Of a DNA stretch of 64,000 nt, positions 39,996 to 50,690 are shown in pieces (position 1 is the first letter of the stretch; each line of letters starts with the position of its first letter). This stretch comes from Bactericera cockerelli (lineage: Eukaryota; Arthropoda; Insecta; Hemiptera; Triozidae). Below the pieces are notes generated by a model that saw nothing but the letters and a program-made list of their open reading frames with translations, was not told where the DNA came from and ran no database searches. The translations under genes were made by a program, and so were the position numbers. The stretch lies in the NCBI GenBank assembly GCA_024516035.1, contig CM044958.1, positions 5,846,574 to 5,910,573 on the forward strand, in the 5' to 3' direction.

Positions 39996-40173
39996 GGGAC
40001 TCCTACTTCTTTTCGAGTTATAAAGGAAGACGTGTGGTGTCACGCCAGTCTATTCCTCGTCTATTTGAGAGACTGACTACACAATAATGGAACCAAAACA
40101 ACTGCTGGAATCATTTGAACTTTCAGAAAGGTGCATGATTTTCGGACATTCAAGGGTCTTTAAAAGGTCCAAA

Positions 40174-40445
40174 GCCAGCGTCGATGGCATGTTGAATACA
40201 CCGGTTCCCTTCAGAACACCGAAGTTAAGCGACATCCAGCGAGGTTAAGACTTGGATGGGTGACCATTCAAATTCTAATTCTCGTGACGCTGGCTTTTCC
40301 CGGCCCCACTCAGGCTGGGTGAGGTCAATGTGAGTAGCAGGTTTGTGAGTTTCCTGCGAATGGAGGGTAAAACCCCCGTCGTGATATGACCATGGCAGTT
40401 AAAAGCGACGTTAAACCCCAATTAAAAAAAAAAAAAAAAAAAAAA
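40174..40445 (+). mobile_element. 5S-headed SINE family S1, complete with 10-bp TSD
   Basis: AAAAGGTCCA at 40162-40171 is repeated at 40446-40455. The head starts exactly GCCAGCGTCGATGGC and closes with GTGACGCTGGC after about 121 nt, the length of 5S rRNA. Core, tail and A-run follow. It lies inverted, 180 bp from the copy at 39736. Confidence 0.95.
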
Positions 40446-40459
40446 AAAAGGTCCACGAC

Positions 40460-42104
40460 ACAAGGATCATAATACTTCATAAGTGTGGCCCTTAGTGTGG
40501 GATGACGACAGCCAAAAGAAACAAGCATAAGTTCAGTTAAATATATTATGAATTATTTGAGATTTATTTAAGTAGGCAGTATAATTTTATTATGAACACA
40601 AAAAAATGGGGCGAAGATCTATGCGGCAGTGCAGCACAGACATGAAAGGGTTAAAACTCCTTCTCAATAACAACATAATTAACAGAGAACGTGAGTTTCG
40701 GTGAAAGATTAAGATTTTGTATCCCAAAGGCATTTTCTCGAAATCGTTTTCCTCCATTTTTTTACAATCCGTTTATTTTCTCACGTCTTTTGCTACTTAA
40801 ATGAAGAGAACCAAAATGGGAAAGCGTTAAATATTAGTACAAGAAACAAAAGTAAAGAGACAACCTCTTTTGTTTTATGTACAGCAAAGTATTCAATACT
40901 CGTTGGTTTTATTACAGGAAGCGACTTCAAATTTCAATAGGTCTGGTTTTTGGCGTTGACAATACTGGTGTTGTAAATCAAGCCAATCCTCTCGAACAAA
41001 ACAAAGTCTTACACAAAATGTTCAGATTTGTACTAAATACAAGTTACCTACTGTATACAAAACTCAAAATTCGGTCCGGTCCTTGAATGTTTCAAGATTT
41101 TCGAGCAGTAAAATGTCATCGTAGTCACGGATAGAGAACATATTGTAGGTAATCGATTAATTTATTTTTCTTGTTGCTAGTTTCACATCAAAAGAATAAG
41201 AAAATCAAGTGCTTCTATACTTTATGTCTCGATACACTTCAAAAGTTGTTCATCCGAAGAAAATTTTAAGGTTTCTCTCATACAAATTTCAAGAGTAGCT
41301 GTTGTAAAGGAAATCTAGTTGAAGAACTAAATTTTTGGTTGTTTGGTTGGAAGAAAACATGGTTTTCTTTTGTTGTTATTAGGAAATCCTTAATTTGTCG
41401 AGTATCAGCCGTATCAGGTCATTACTTTTGTATGCAAGTTTTTTTTTATTTATATGTATTTTAACTTTCTAAAGGTCATGTTTAATAGTATTATTAGTTT
41501 TATTACCTACAGCTCTCTAAGGGTTAGTGATCCATTCAAATTCTTACCATCCTTAATGTTTCTTAGCTATTTGCGTATTTCTACGAAAACTGCGATGAAC
41601 ACTATTCGTTCTAGAGTTCAGTTAACCTGAAAGTTCCTGTACTCTAAATAAGTTTAATAAAGCTGTAATTATATTCACATCGTTTGTTTCCTTCAACTAA
41701 ATAGATATGCTGCTTTTCCTTTGTGTTGAAAGTATAGCTTTCCGTTGTGTTAGACCAGTTCCAAAACTCCCACGGTTCGAGTCTGCCCTATACTACGTAT
41801 TCAGACCAGAAAGGAAAACATCAATATACATTTATTTATATTAAAAAGATAATAACAATAAATATCCAGTCAGTTCTGTAAGTATACCGCATTATAAGAT
41901 TTCCTGAGGTTATCATATTTGTCATATATACTACAAAAAGTCAGTTCAAGATTGCTGAAACGCGGTTCCTAGTTAATCCCTTCAATTCAGCAGCGTTTTT
42001 GGTGTGGCCAAATTCTCAAATACCTAGATGAGATAAATTCAAGTGTTTCTTTTTTCTATTCCAACTTAGTTTACTGAACTTTCCGTGGCCAGTCTGGTTC
42101 ATAT
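40460..42104. other. Stretch without recognised elements
   Basis: AT-rich and transposon-poor to the eye; no open frame with family features. Confidence 0.3.
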
Positions 42105-42165
42105 TTTGTCCATCCAGAAAAGAGCTGTCTGGATGACGTGTCATTTGCATAAAAAAGGTTTTGTT
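42105..42165 (+). pseudogene. Tiny LINE reverse-transcriptase remnant
   Basis: ATTTTGTCCATCCAGAAAAG AGCTGTC translates to ILSIQKRAV, the LQKRAVR helix found in the thumb region of Jockey/CR1-type RTs, followed by decayed sequence (TCHLHKKG). It is too short to classify. Confidence 0.35.
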
Positions 42166-42276
42166 CTGTGCAGGGTCTCTCTAGAAGGGGGTCTTGGAGT
42201 GATTGCTCGAGGATCTTCTACCTGTTTCTTGCGTTCAAACTCATATTCCAACTGACGGAACCCTCGTCTCCCACAC

Positions 42277-42414
42277 TAAAGCCTGAATTATGAAACAGGA
42301 TTAGATTAACTTACCTACTCAAATCCGTAACATGCCTCAGGTGGGAATTTCAACCAATCACATAGCATTTACATATATCAGCTGTTAAGTGATAGTGGCT
42401 TGAATTAACAGACC
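42277..42414 (-). repeat. Short interspersed repeat (MITE-like), partner at 50559
   Basis: Reversed, it contains CAAGCCACTATCACTTAAC, GTGATTGGTTGAAATTCCC and ATCCTGTTTCATAATTCAGG, all in the same order at 50559-50690. The ends TTAATTCAAGCC and GCCTGAATTA look inverted. Confidence 0.6.
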
Positions 42415-43199
42415 CTAGATATTTAATACTGTTTCTTAATAAGTCCCAAGAATCCCTCGAAGCACTGGACTACCTGTTGTGTATTGGCCAAATCAGAGCT
42501 TTCTTGAAAGGTACTTTTGAAGTTTTCAGTCTGTTTACAAAAATACAACTTTGATCTCATTCTGAAATAGTTCGTCTTTCTAATCTCTAAAATCAAACAC
42601 CACCAATCCAGCACATGATAGTTCAACCTAGAGTCCACTGTCCAACCAATGGATTCACTGATTCATCTAACGGACCTAAACTTCACCTGGTCCGAACCTA
42701 AATTCATGTTGTTTACTTTTGAAGAGTTCAGGTAATTACTCGAAATGATCTACATTCTAATTTATAGCAACTTCCTCAACATTCTCCACAATGTTGATGT
42801 TCATGTTCTCTGTGAATTCTGAATGGAACATTCGCATGACCTCCATATCCATGTTATTGTTTGTGTGTATGATTTTTTTCAAGAATTAATTTACTGTTTT
42901 ATTTATTTATAAATAAAAAAAACTTCACTGTATATGATTGTGTCCGTCACTGTTATTTGCGGGTATAATTGCGAGTACTGTTATATATTCATGAATCATA
43001 TTCGTACTAGCGTCGAATTCCTCGCAAGGTTGAAAGCTATGAGAATTGGATTGGCATTTAACGTGATTCGGATGGATTGGAATTTAGAAGAGTTCTGAAA
43101 ACTTCTATAGTTATAATAATATAATAATAAAAAAATAAAAAAATTTTAATAATAAAAATAAATATAACCTAAATACTGATCATCTTACCTTCAGGATAC
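42415..43199. other. Stretch without recognised elements
   Basis: Nothing beyond AT-rich runs at 43110-43165. Confidence 0.3.
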
Positions 43200-43330
43200 A
43201 TTATTATTATTATTATATTTGCTTTATTGGTAAGACGAAATACGTACAGTAAAATAAAATGAAATTAAAAAGAAAAAATGAATAGATTGAACAAAGAAAC
43301 AAGAACAAAAAAGAGAATAATATAACTAAT
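43200..43330 (-). mobile_element. LINE 3'-end fragment, pair of 4160-4345
   Basis: GCTTTATTGGTAAGACG, ACAGTAAAATAAAATGAAAT and AATAGATTGAACAAAGAAAC match the other copy in order and orientation, starting from (ATT)n. Confidence 0.55.
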
Positions 43331-43446
43331 TGCCACCCAAATTCAAGATTAAACTTCTCCATTCGTGACTAAGCAATTGGGAGTTAGATGGATTAGAATT
43401 TAAATAAGAATAAAAATAAATAAATTGTTTCTTTGTGTTATTATAT

Positions 43447-43694
43447 CACAATTTTGTGGGTAGAGCAGAATTATAGGACTTTTCCATATCTTTAATATCC
43501 AAAATCTTATTTTTGCCTATAATTCCGCCACTGGTCGATGCTAACATTAAAGCAGCTACTCATTTTTTCTCACGAGATATGAGTGGACCCCGAACACCCA
43601 AGTACAGAGCAGAAGAAATCCTGCCCCGCTGGGGATCGAACCCAGGTCACCGTGCGTGCAATGCCCACGCGCTAACTCACTCTGCCACGGTGAC
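43447..43694 (-). mobile_element. SINE family S6, second copy
   Basis: The minus strand has GTCACCGTGGCAGAGTGAG, TGGGTTCGATCCCCAGC, TTGGGTGTTCGGGGTCCACT and CCAGTGGCGGAATTATAGG. Confidence 0.85.
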
Positions 43695-43967
43695 AAGATG
43701 GATTAGAATTTAGAAGATTTACAAGAGATCTGAAATCACAGATTACTGCTCACTCTCTTTTCTTGATATTTGATAGTGTAAATGTAAAAAAGTCCAAGGT
43801 TAGGACTTTGTAGGTGACCAATGTGACCGTCCAAGTTTGAACCATCTTGAATCTGACTATTCACGGCCCAACGAAGCTACTCCTGTGAGTTTCAATGAAA
43901 AATCCCTTTCAGGCAAACCAGTGATAGAACGGGGAATACTTCAGTCAATCAAGTTGATAAACGGAAA

Positions 43968-44092
43968 ATACACCGTCGTGATATGACCATGAAGTTGAAA
44001 AGGACGTAAAATCCATAATAAAATAAAAAATAAAAACTAAAAATATACCGTTGTAATATGACCATGCAGTTGAAAGCGACGTTAAAAAAGAT
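43968..44092 (+). mobile_element. Two S1 tail fragments in tandem
   Basis: CACCGTCGTGATATGACCAT, GAAGTTGAAAAGGACG and CCGTTGTAATATGACCATGC, AGTTGAAAGCGACGTT are consecutive copies of the S1 tail end, each followed by an A-rich run. Heads are missing. Confidence 0.75.
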
Positions 44093-44099
44093 AATAAAC

Positions 44100-44845
44100 T
44101 CTGTGAGATCCCTCTCAAATTATGTGATAAGTCTATTAGACTCTTTTACAAAGTTCTGGAGAGCAATACCCAACAATCACAGTAATAATAGCTATTAATA
44201 ATAGTGAATAACTCAGAATCACGGTTTTCAGTACATCAAATTTTGGCAGGAAGCAATTGTTCTTATTACAACACATGCTAGATATAAATCTTTACAAAAC
44301 ATGAAAAAAGAGGAAGTTACAACCGTTTGGTGAATTTTCGAAGACTTCAGAGTTACAGAGAACGGTAAACTTGAGAAATATGAGCACAAATAAAATAATC
44401 ATGGAAAATATTGGTGAACAGCACAGGAAAACAGATATAACCAGCTGTCAGTTAACCGGTATTTAAATGCAGGAAAGTTAATAATGCAATTTTAGCGTTT
44501 CCATAAGACTGGAATTGCAGTAGAGTTTGAGAAATGGAAAAATCTTGGACATTAGCAATAGCAAATAATTTTAGTTCTCTTTTTGAATAAGTACCGGTGG
44601 CTTACATGAGTTGATTACTTGATTTGCATCCTGAGGATGTCTTGACATTTTTAGTCAAAGTCCAACCATGTTTGTCATATTTTAATCATTAAAATACGGT
44701 TTGTCCTAATATTATTCGTGAGATATAGTATTGAAAACTTTGTTCTTCGATGCTTAAGGAACACTGTCTTGACTTCTGACATTTCATGGTTCTGCTAAAT
44801 GAAGGAGGCCGAGGATGCAACAGAATTTGAGATAAGGACTCAACA
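44100..44845. other. Stretch without recognised elements
   Basis: No gene or repeat partner seen. Confidence 0.3.
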
Positions 44846-45090
44846 TCTTAATATATAAATGTCAAAGTCACTGACCACTCACTGACTGATCATCGCTCTA
44901 CAGCCCAAACCGTAAGTCCTAGGAAGCTGAAATTTGGTAGGTAGCTTTGTCTTATAGTCTAAATGTGCAATAAGACGGGATTTTTCGAAACTCCCACTAC
45001 AACACCTGCCATTGGCGAAAAAGGATTTTTTGCTTTCACGGCCATGCCTCGGCCTGCAAAGCGGGCGACAGCCCGCTTGTAATACATAAT
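44846..45090 (+). mobile_element. Possible non-autonomous Helitron
   Basis: TCTTAATATATAAATG after an A, then GTCACTGACCACTCACTGAC and CAGCCCAAACCG with GAAGCTGAAATTTGG, resemble Helitron-like 5' regions as I remember them. A GCGGGC-GACA-GCCCGC hairpin at 45061-45076 fits a 3' subterminal hairpin, but no CTRR end is visible. Confidence 0.35.
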
Positions 45091-45179
45091 AGTAGAAGTA
45101 CCGAAAGCCGTAGCTCCCCAATAATGAGACGGAGAGAGTTCAACCTTGAAAAATTTGGCAGCCATTCAATCAATTTATG

Positions 45180-45890
45180 TACGAATTCCAGAACTTTGGA
45201 TTTAGTTCTACTTTTACCATCCTTACTAACTTGAGAATGACGAAATGGAGTCGTTCATTGCCTCACCAGAATTTTGATGGATAAATTTAACGAACATCAC
45301 AAGCTTCCCCATAAAATGTCTATTTGAAAGGGCTTTTAAGTCCTACTCTACCAGTTAAGTCCATTATTTCTAAAGGATCTCACATTTCATGACATCTGTG
45401 ACATAACTGTTTCCTTGTTTCTTAAATACAGGAAGTCGACTTTTATCCAGGTACAGACTTAATGTTATCATGTCAACAATAATTGCTTTTTAGCTACAAG
45501 AGGTTTAAATATTTTTCAATTGTTACAATATTTACAAATTGTGTTTTTTACCCATGCCAGGTCATATTATTATATCATCATTATTTCATCTGACATACAA
45601 CTGTAGTTTTTTGTGTTCTTTACATTGTATGCCTGAATTGCCTATTCTTTTATCAATATTACATCTAATAGATCCAACAGTATTTCTATTTTGTTCGTGG
45701 CAAAATATAAGGTATCGTGTTGTCACATCCGGTCGTGTGCCTCAGCTAGAGATCTGCAGGATCCGAGAATAGAACCCACCATCTGACTTCCCTTGAAGGA
45801 CGAAGGACCCTATGGAATGGGAGGATGCCCCTGCATAGTACGGGTATTTCAGGGTCTTCTATTATTATCCCAAAATGCACACATTTCTAA
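45180..45890. other. Stretch without recognised elements
   Basis: No gene identified. Confidence 0.3.
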
Positions 45891-45894
45891 AGAT

Positions 45895-46015
45895 CACGAA
45901 AGAGAGAGAGGTGTACCTTTCAAGAGAGTGCGAGCGAGAAAAAGATGTACTTTTCAGGGAAGAATGAGAGAGAAGGATACATATTTTAAAAGGAGAAGAG
46001 AGAGATGGAAAGACA
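45895..46015 (+). repeat. Purine-rich imperfect tandem repeat (about 33-36 bp, 3 copies)
   Basis: GAGAGAGGTGTACCTTTCAA, GAGAAAAAGATGTACTTTTC and GAGAGAAGGATACATATTTT open successive units, each followed by AAG/GGA-rich sequence. The frame across it gives Arg/Lys-rich peptides with no family match. Confidence 0.6.
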
Positions 46016-46275
46016 GCAGCTGTTTCCTGAGAGCTGAAAAGACCCCAGTCGCGTGCAGCCGTGAACAGATGGTCTGGGGAAAAAAACGTGGACTTTGTGG
46101 GATATTTTGACACCGAGTTTTTATCTCTACATACCTATTTTTAATGAAATTAGCTCGCCAGTTCTTTTTACTTTTGTTTCTTTTTTTTGTGAATTTTTAG
46201 TTGCTCTAGTTACGAAAAAACCTCCATTCTTGATCGCTATTGTGATGTGACCGAGAACCCAATATTTCAAAGACA

Positions 46276-46395
46276 TGATGGACCTGATGAGATACAACTC
46301 CTATCAAGACCTCAAGAATGACACCCAGGATCGGCAACTGTGGCTACAACGACAAAGCATTGCTTTTAGAAATTGATGATGATTGTGATGTGTAA
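46276..46395 (+). pseudogene. RTE-like LINE C-terminal fragment
   Basis: MMDLMRYNSYQDLKNDTQDR followed by QLWLQRQSIAFRN and a stop, then GATGATGATTGTGATG, resembles the end of an RTE-type protein (SYxDLKxxxxDRxxW) with its (GAT)n tail. It is a short 5'-truncated copy. Confidence 0.4.
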
Positions 46396-46718
46396 AATGT
46401 ATCTAAGATTTACAGAGAAACAGATAGTACTTTAGTTGGACTTTCAGACCGTCAGCTCAGGAGATGGGGTTTCATTCTCTTTCCTGAATTACATCAGGAC
46501 TGTCGAGAGCATGTTCTATTGTAGAGTCAACAATCTAGCTGGAGATACTTTGAAAATTTATTTATTTGTTACATATGGAAGCAATAATATCAACTATAAA
46601 TCGAAGACTTCACCTTGGTAAAAGTTCCCTCAATACTCGCACTGTTCCCTCTAGATTGTGAGGGAAAGTCGCTGGTTTAGGTACATCTTGGTCTTCTATC
46701 TCCTGTAACAAGTAACTT

Positions 46719-46775
46719 TCTTCGATGAAATTCTATGTCTTCGATGAAATCCTATTTCTTCGATGAAATCTTTTG
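46719..46775 (+). repeat. Three CTTCGATGAAAT tandem units
   Basis: TTTCTTCGATGAAATTCTAT, CTTCGATGAAATCCTATTT and CTTCGATGAAATCTTTTG follow each other at 19-22 bases. Confidence 0.8.
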
Positions 46776-46779
46776 AATC

Positions 46780-47609
46780 TTTGCGAAAAGAGACAAGACA
46801 GTGTTTCAAAAGCTAATCCCTTGAAAATTGTCTTCAAATGTGATTTGAACCACATTATGTCTGTACATTTATTTCTCTGAATGTTCTTTGCACGTTTCCA
46901 CATTCTTTGTAATGATATAAATTGTTAATGTCTTCTTTTCCCCTTCGGACAGTTCAGAATAACTCACTAAAAAAAAATCAATCATAGTGAATTCTGTACT
47001 GAATAAAGAAATTCAATGACGAGATATACACGTCTTTCTTGATGTCACCTTTTTTGAAATCCATTTAGTTTCAAACTAAAAGGGATAATTTTTCGAGGGA
47101 CTTTTTTCGTCCCTCGAGGGAATTTTTCCTCAGTAATATTCAAGTTTAGGGGAGTCGCGTGGCTGCATGTATAGGAATACCTATTCTTCTCATTCATTCA
47201 ACTCATCATAATATCCACCTATCCATCTCGCTCTTTATTCTTTCGTTCCTCATTGCTTCAATCTTGTTCATTTCATCATTGTTCATTTGGAGTTCGAAGT
47301 CGAAGGTTCACGCGAGGTTCTTCGTCGGGTCTTCAAAATATTTCCAGACTTTTTTTTCGTTTATTAGTGACTTTTCGATTTTCTTTATTTTTTTCTTGTC
47401 AATTTTTCACTACATTTTTGTTTAATTCAATTTCTTTTTTTTCTTTTAAGTGAAATTTTCATTTGTATTCTTGTAATTATATTTTCGTTTTGAAATTCCA
47501 TTTCTCAAAAAAAAAAAAAAAATTCAAGAAAATTAATTTTTCTAAAAGCTGAATTAAGTGTTACTTGTTTCCATTTTTTCAATTGCTAAATGAAAGTGTC
47601 TCAGTGTTC
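46780..47609 (+). promoter_or_regulatory. 5' flank or 5' UTR of the neuralized-like gene
   Basis: A TE-free stretch before the first coding exon. TTTTCTTTTAAG at about 47440-47451 resembles a 3' splice site, so a non-coding exon could begin there, and an A17 run lies near 47505-47521. I cannot place a TATA box or start site with confidence. Confidence 0.3.
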
Positions 47610-47841
47610 ATGGGGGTTATTGTAGAACTCAACAATACCGACCAACTCAGCTCCAAGGATAATTTTTACGTGGAAAAGAAACCAAACAATTCTTACTACT
47701 GTGAGAAAAGTGTCACCCCGGAGCCAAAGTTTAGTGACTGTTCGGTTCCCGTTTTTCACGACCGAGAGGAAAAGTGCGTGAAAGACTACCTGAAGAGCAA
47801 AATGAAGGGACTCAAGAAGTTGAAAAGGAAAATGGGTTTCG
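47610..47841 (+). CDS. neur: neuralized-like E3 ubiquitin ligase, first coding exon (polybasic N-terminus)
   Basis: Neuralized binds Notch ligands through NHR domains and ubiquitinates them for endocytosis at the plasma membrane. The exon starts at the first in-frame ATG (47610), runs 77 codons plus one base and stops at a consensus donor, TTTCG then GTAAGT (GT at 47842). The protein starts MGVIVELNN, and its end, KMKGLKKLKRKMGFG, parallels the polybasic phosphoinositide-binding stretch before NHR1 in fly Neuralized (a lysine-rich KM-LLKKIKKRFG pattern). Codons are less AT-biased than the surroundings. The NHR-encoding exon follows at 61440 on the same strand. The first 58 residues match nothing I know. 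Alone it would be only a likely exon; the second exon makes neuralized the best call. Confidence 0.65.
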
Positions 47842-50109
47842 GTAAGTTGTTTTTGACGTTTCGTCTGGTGCCTTTTCATTTTCAGTTAAGATTTCAGTTT
47901 TCGATTGTGCTTAGAAATTCAAAATATTCCAGGTCTTTCTTCAATTTAAAAGGTTGTTTGATCATTTTTTAAATATTTCAATTACTATTATCTAATTTTC
48001 TACTGCCGGTTTGGACATAACAATTTCACTGTAACCATGCTTACAAATTATTGTTCCTTATAATTAATTTTCTCACTAAGTTCATTGCCACCTTTAAAAT
48101 ATTCAAGTACACTTTTTCAATATCTTTCACATCATAATTTTAAAGTGCTTGACAGATTTTTATATTCGTGAACACTGAGTAGGTGTTCCAAAATAACTTC
48201 AAGTCCCCAGCCTACGTAAATAATGTATGCATTAGTATTCGGGTCATTGTTCTGATTTCAATAATTTTAGCATCCAAAGTATTTTCAGTGCGTTTTACTT
48301 CACTATTGTAAGTGTCGTTATAATTCGCATGATAAGTGTTTTTTTATTTGAATTTGTTTACATAGTACTTTTTGTTTATAGTTTTCGTTTAACACTTAAG
48401 TGTCATAGTTGTCTTCAATTTCCAGCAATACTATTAAAAAGTTGACTCAAATTGTGTATTATTTTCTACTTGTTCTAGTTTGAACTGCATAGGTACCTAC
48501 TCGGCTTTCTATCCACTAGAATTCATTAGGCATTGAATAAATGAATAGTTATATTTACTGCTGTACTTATCGGTGCTTCATCAGATCATGTTTAATGAGG
48601 TACCTAGTGGATAGGTATTATGCGTGCAATGATAAAACGATACATAGGTAATTGATACCCACATCATAAGTGGTTTTGTGTTTTCTTATTTTATCAATCT
48701 GAGAAGACATAATATGAAACCCGGTGTCGGATTTTATTAGATCAGTAAAGTTCCCAGAAATTGTATGATGGACACTTTCTAAATTTCTCAAGTTACATTT
48801 CAATCCTGGAATTAGCAGAAAAGGTAAAGCTACTTGTAAGTTTCAAAGGACCTCAGTGTGAGATTTCTACAGAAACAACTATTTCTACAGAAGATCGGTG
48901 TTTCGTCTTTATTGTGACAATTGAAATAACTTTAGTGATTAATTAACAATAATATTAAACAGCATTTTAAGTTATTCGAATCAGGACGATAGAACTTTTG
49001 CTTTTACTCATGGTCGACCGCGAATCAATTATTATGAACCACTCTATTCTCAAGAATCCTGACAAGGGATTTCTTCTAAGGGAGCCCATCAGATTCCCAG
49101 AAACACTCTATTGTTTCCTAGGCGACGACAATGCTAGAACGAATTGCATTCATCAGCTTTATTGGTTCCCATAACTACCAGACTTCGTTTGGTTCCCATG
49201 ACTACCACGTCTTGTGAGTGATTCGAATGCAGGTATCCCATTGACCGGTAAGAGTCAATCACATGATCGGTGATACAATTGTCTGGTAGGAACATAATAT
49301 AAGTCCAGGATTAAGTACCACGTATTGGATCATATTACCATTGTCTTCTTAGAACCACTGTAACCAGATTCAATACCAATTGTATCATATTATTTAATAG
49401 CATCGTCTTGTTCTCATAACCATATTTCTAAATTTGATACAAGTGCTCGTCGTAATTATTTTCAGATTTGATACAAAATAGATTCTATCAAAGCCTTGTC
49501 CTATGATCATCTCCATATATCCCTGTGAATAGGATGGTCATTATAAGAGATAACAGGGTAGCCATGTATAATGCAACGAAGAATGTAAACTTGACTCAAA
49601 TTGTCGTCTTGGAAACTGGAAAGTTGGGGAGTCTGTATTTATTCCATGTACCTATATCGTATATTTCATATTCCTATATTGTATGTACTTGTTAAATAAC
49701 AATGAAAATATCGCCACAGGATATTTCTCATTACTATTATGAGAGATCTGTCATGTCAGCATCCCACCTGATTGGTGATTGATCTCACCTCGGTCAATCT
49801 CGATGTTGAGAAAATAATAAATTCCTGCTTATTCATCAGAACTATAATTATGAGGTTGTTGACAGCATATCCAATATCATTTTTATAGCATTAACACCAT
49901 CAATCAGATTGCTACAATTTTACTAAACTTATTCAAACTTAATGATTCTTGAGAGTTCAGACTGAAAATAAGAATTTGTTTAACCAAAAAATGCTATTAG
50001 AACTAAAAACAGGAGGTTTATACTAAAGATGTTTCAGTTCTTACTGAAGATATTGTGTCTCTCACTGTCGGAGATAGTTTGGGTGATGAACTCATGTTTC
50101 TTGAGCGAC

Positions 50110-50240
50110 AATACCGTCATGTACGTGACGTATCTGTCTGTCACGCACACGTGACATGAGTGAGATATCTGGTAACAGGTGAGGAGATTGTACGTGACCG
50201 TAGCCAGGATACTTTGTACGGACAGTTGTGACGTCACACC
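50110..50240. promoter_or_regulatory. Cluster of ACGTGAC/TGACGTCA-type sites
   Basis: TACGTGACGT (50122), a TCACG (50141), CACGTGAC (50149), TACGTGACC (50191) and a perfect CRE palindrome TGACGTCA (50229-50236) fall within 130 bases of intron 1. They match CRE/bZIP and E-box-type consensus words; function is inference. Confidence 0.3.
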
Positions 50241-50355
50241 CTCTAAGATAGCTCTTGATGATAGGCACTCATGAAGTTGTAGACTATGGCATCTTTGTGT
50301 CCAGTAAAAAAAAACTTCGAAGATACCTCTCCTGTAGCGAAGCGTAGGCCTTTTT

Positions 50356-50520
50356 TAAATTTGGGTTCAGCGTCGCTTTCAACTGTATGGTCATACGGGG
50401 GTGTTACCCTCTATCTGCAGGAAACTCACAAACCTGCTACCCACATTAACCTCACTCAGCCTAGGTAGGGCGATAATGCCAGCATCACGAAGTCTTGACT
50501 TTGCTGGACAATGCTCGTTG
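50356..50520 (-). mobile_element. 5S-headed SINE, divergent S1 copy
   Basis: The plus strand shows the reversed tail/core (AGCGTCGCTTTCAACTGTAT, CACATTAACCTCACTCAGCC) followed by GCCAGCATCACGAAGTCTTG, the end of the 5S-like head as in the copy at 27668. The head is decayed beyond about 50505. Confidence 0.8.
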
Positions 50521-50558
50521 TTAATTCGAGATAATCGCAGAAGATGAAAAACAGCTAT

Positions 50559-50690
50559 CTGATTTGTGAATCACTTAAAGAGCTGATAAAAATGCGATGT
50601 GATTGATTGTTTGAAATTCCCACCCGGGGGCTTGTTAAGGGATAGTGTAGGATTAGTAAATCTGATCCTGTTTCATAATTCAGACCTAAA
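50559..50690 (+). repeat. Short interspersed repeat (MITE-like), partner of 42277
   Basis: GATTTGTGAATCACTTAAAG, GATGTGATTGATTGTTTGAA and TCCTGTTTCATAATTCAGAC match 42277-42414 reversed. Confidence 0.6.

Noticed and set aside
42423..42638. 71-codon minus-strand frame
   Set aside because: No family feature and a low-complexity AT-rich context.
45793..46110. 105-codon plus-strand frame with many Arg/Lys/Glu
   Set aside because: It overlaps a purine-rich tandem repeat and has no recognisable domain or splice sites.
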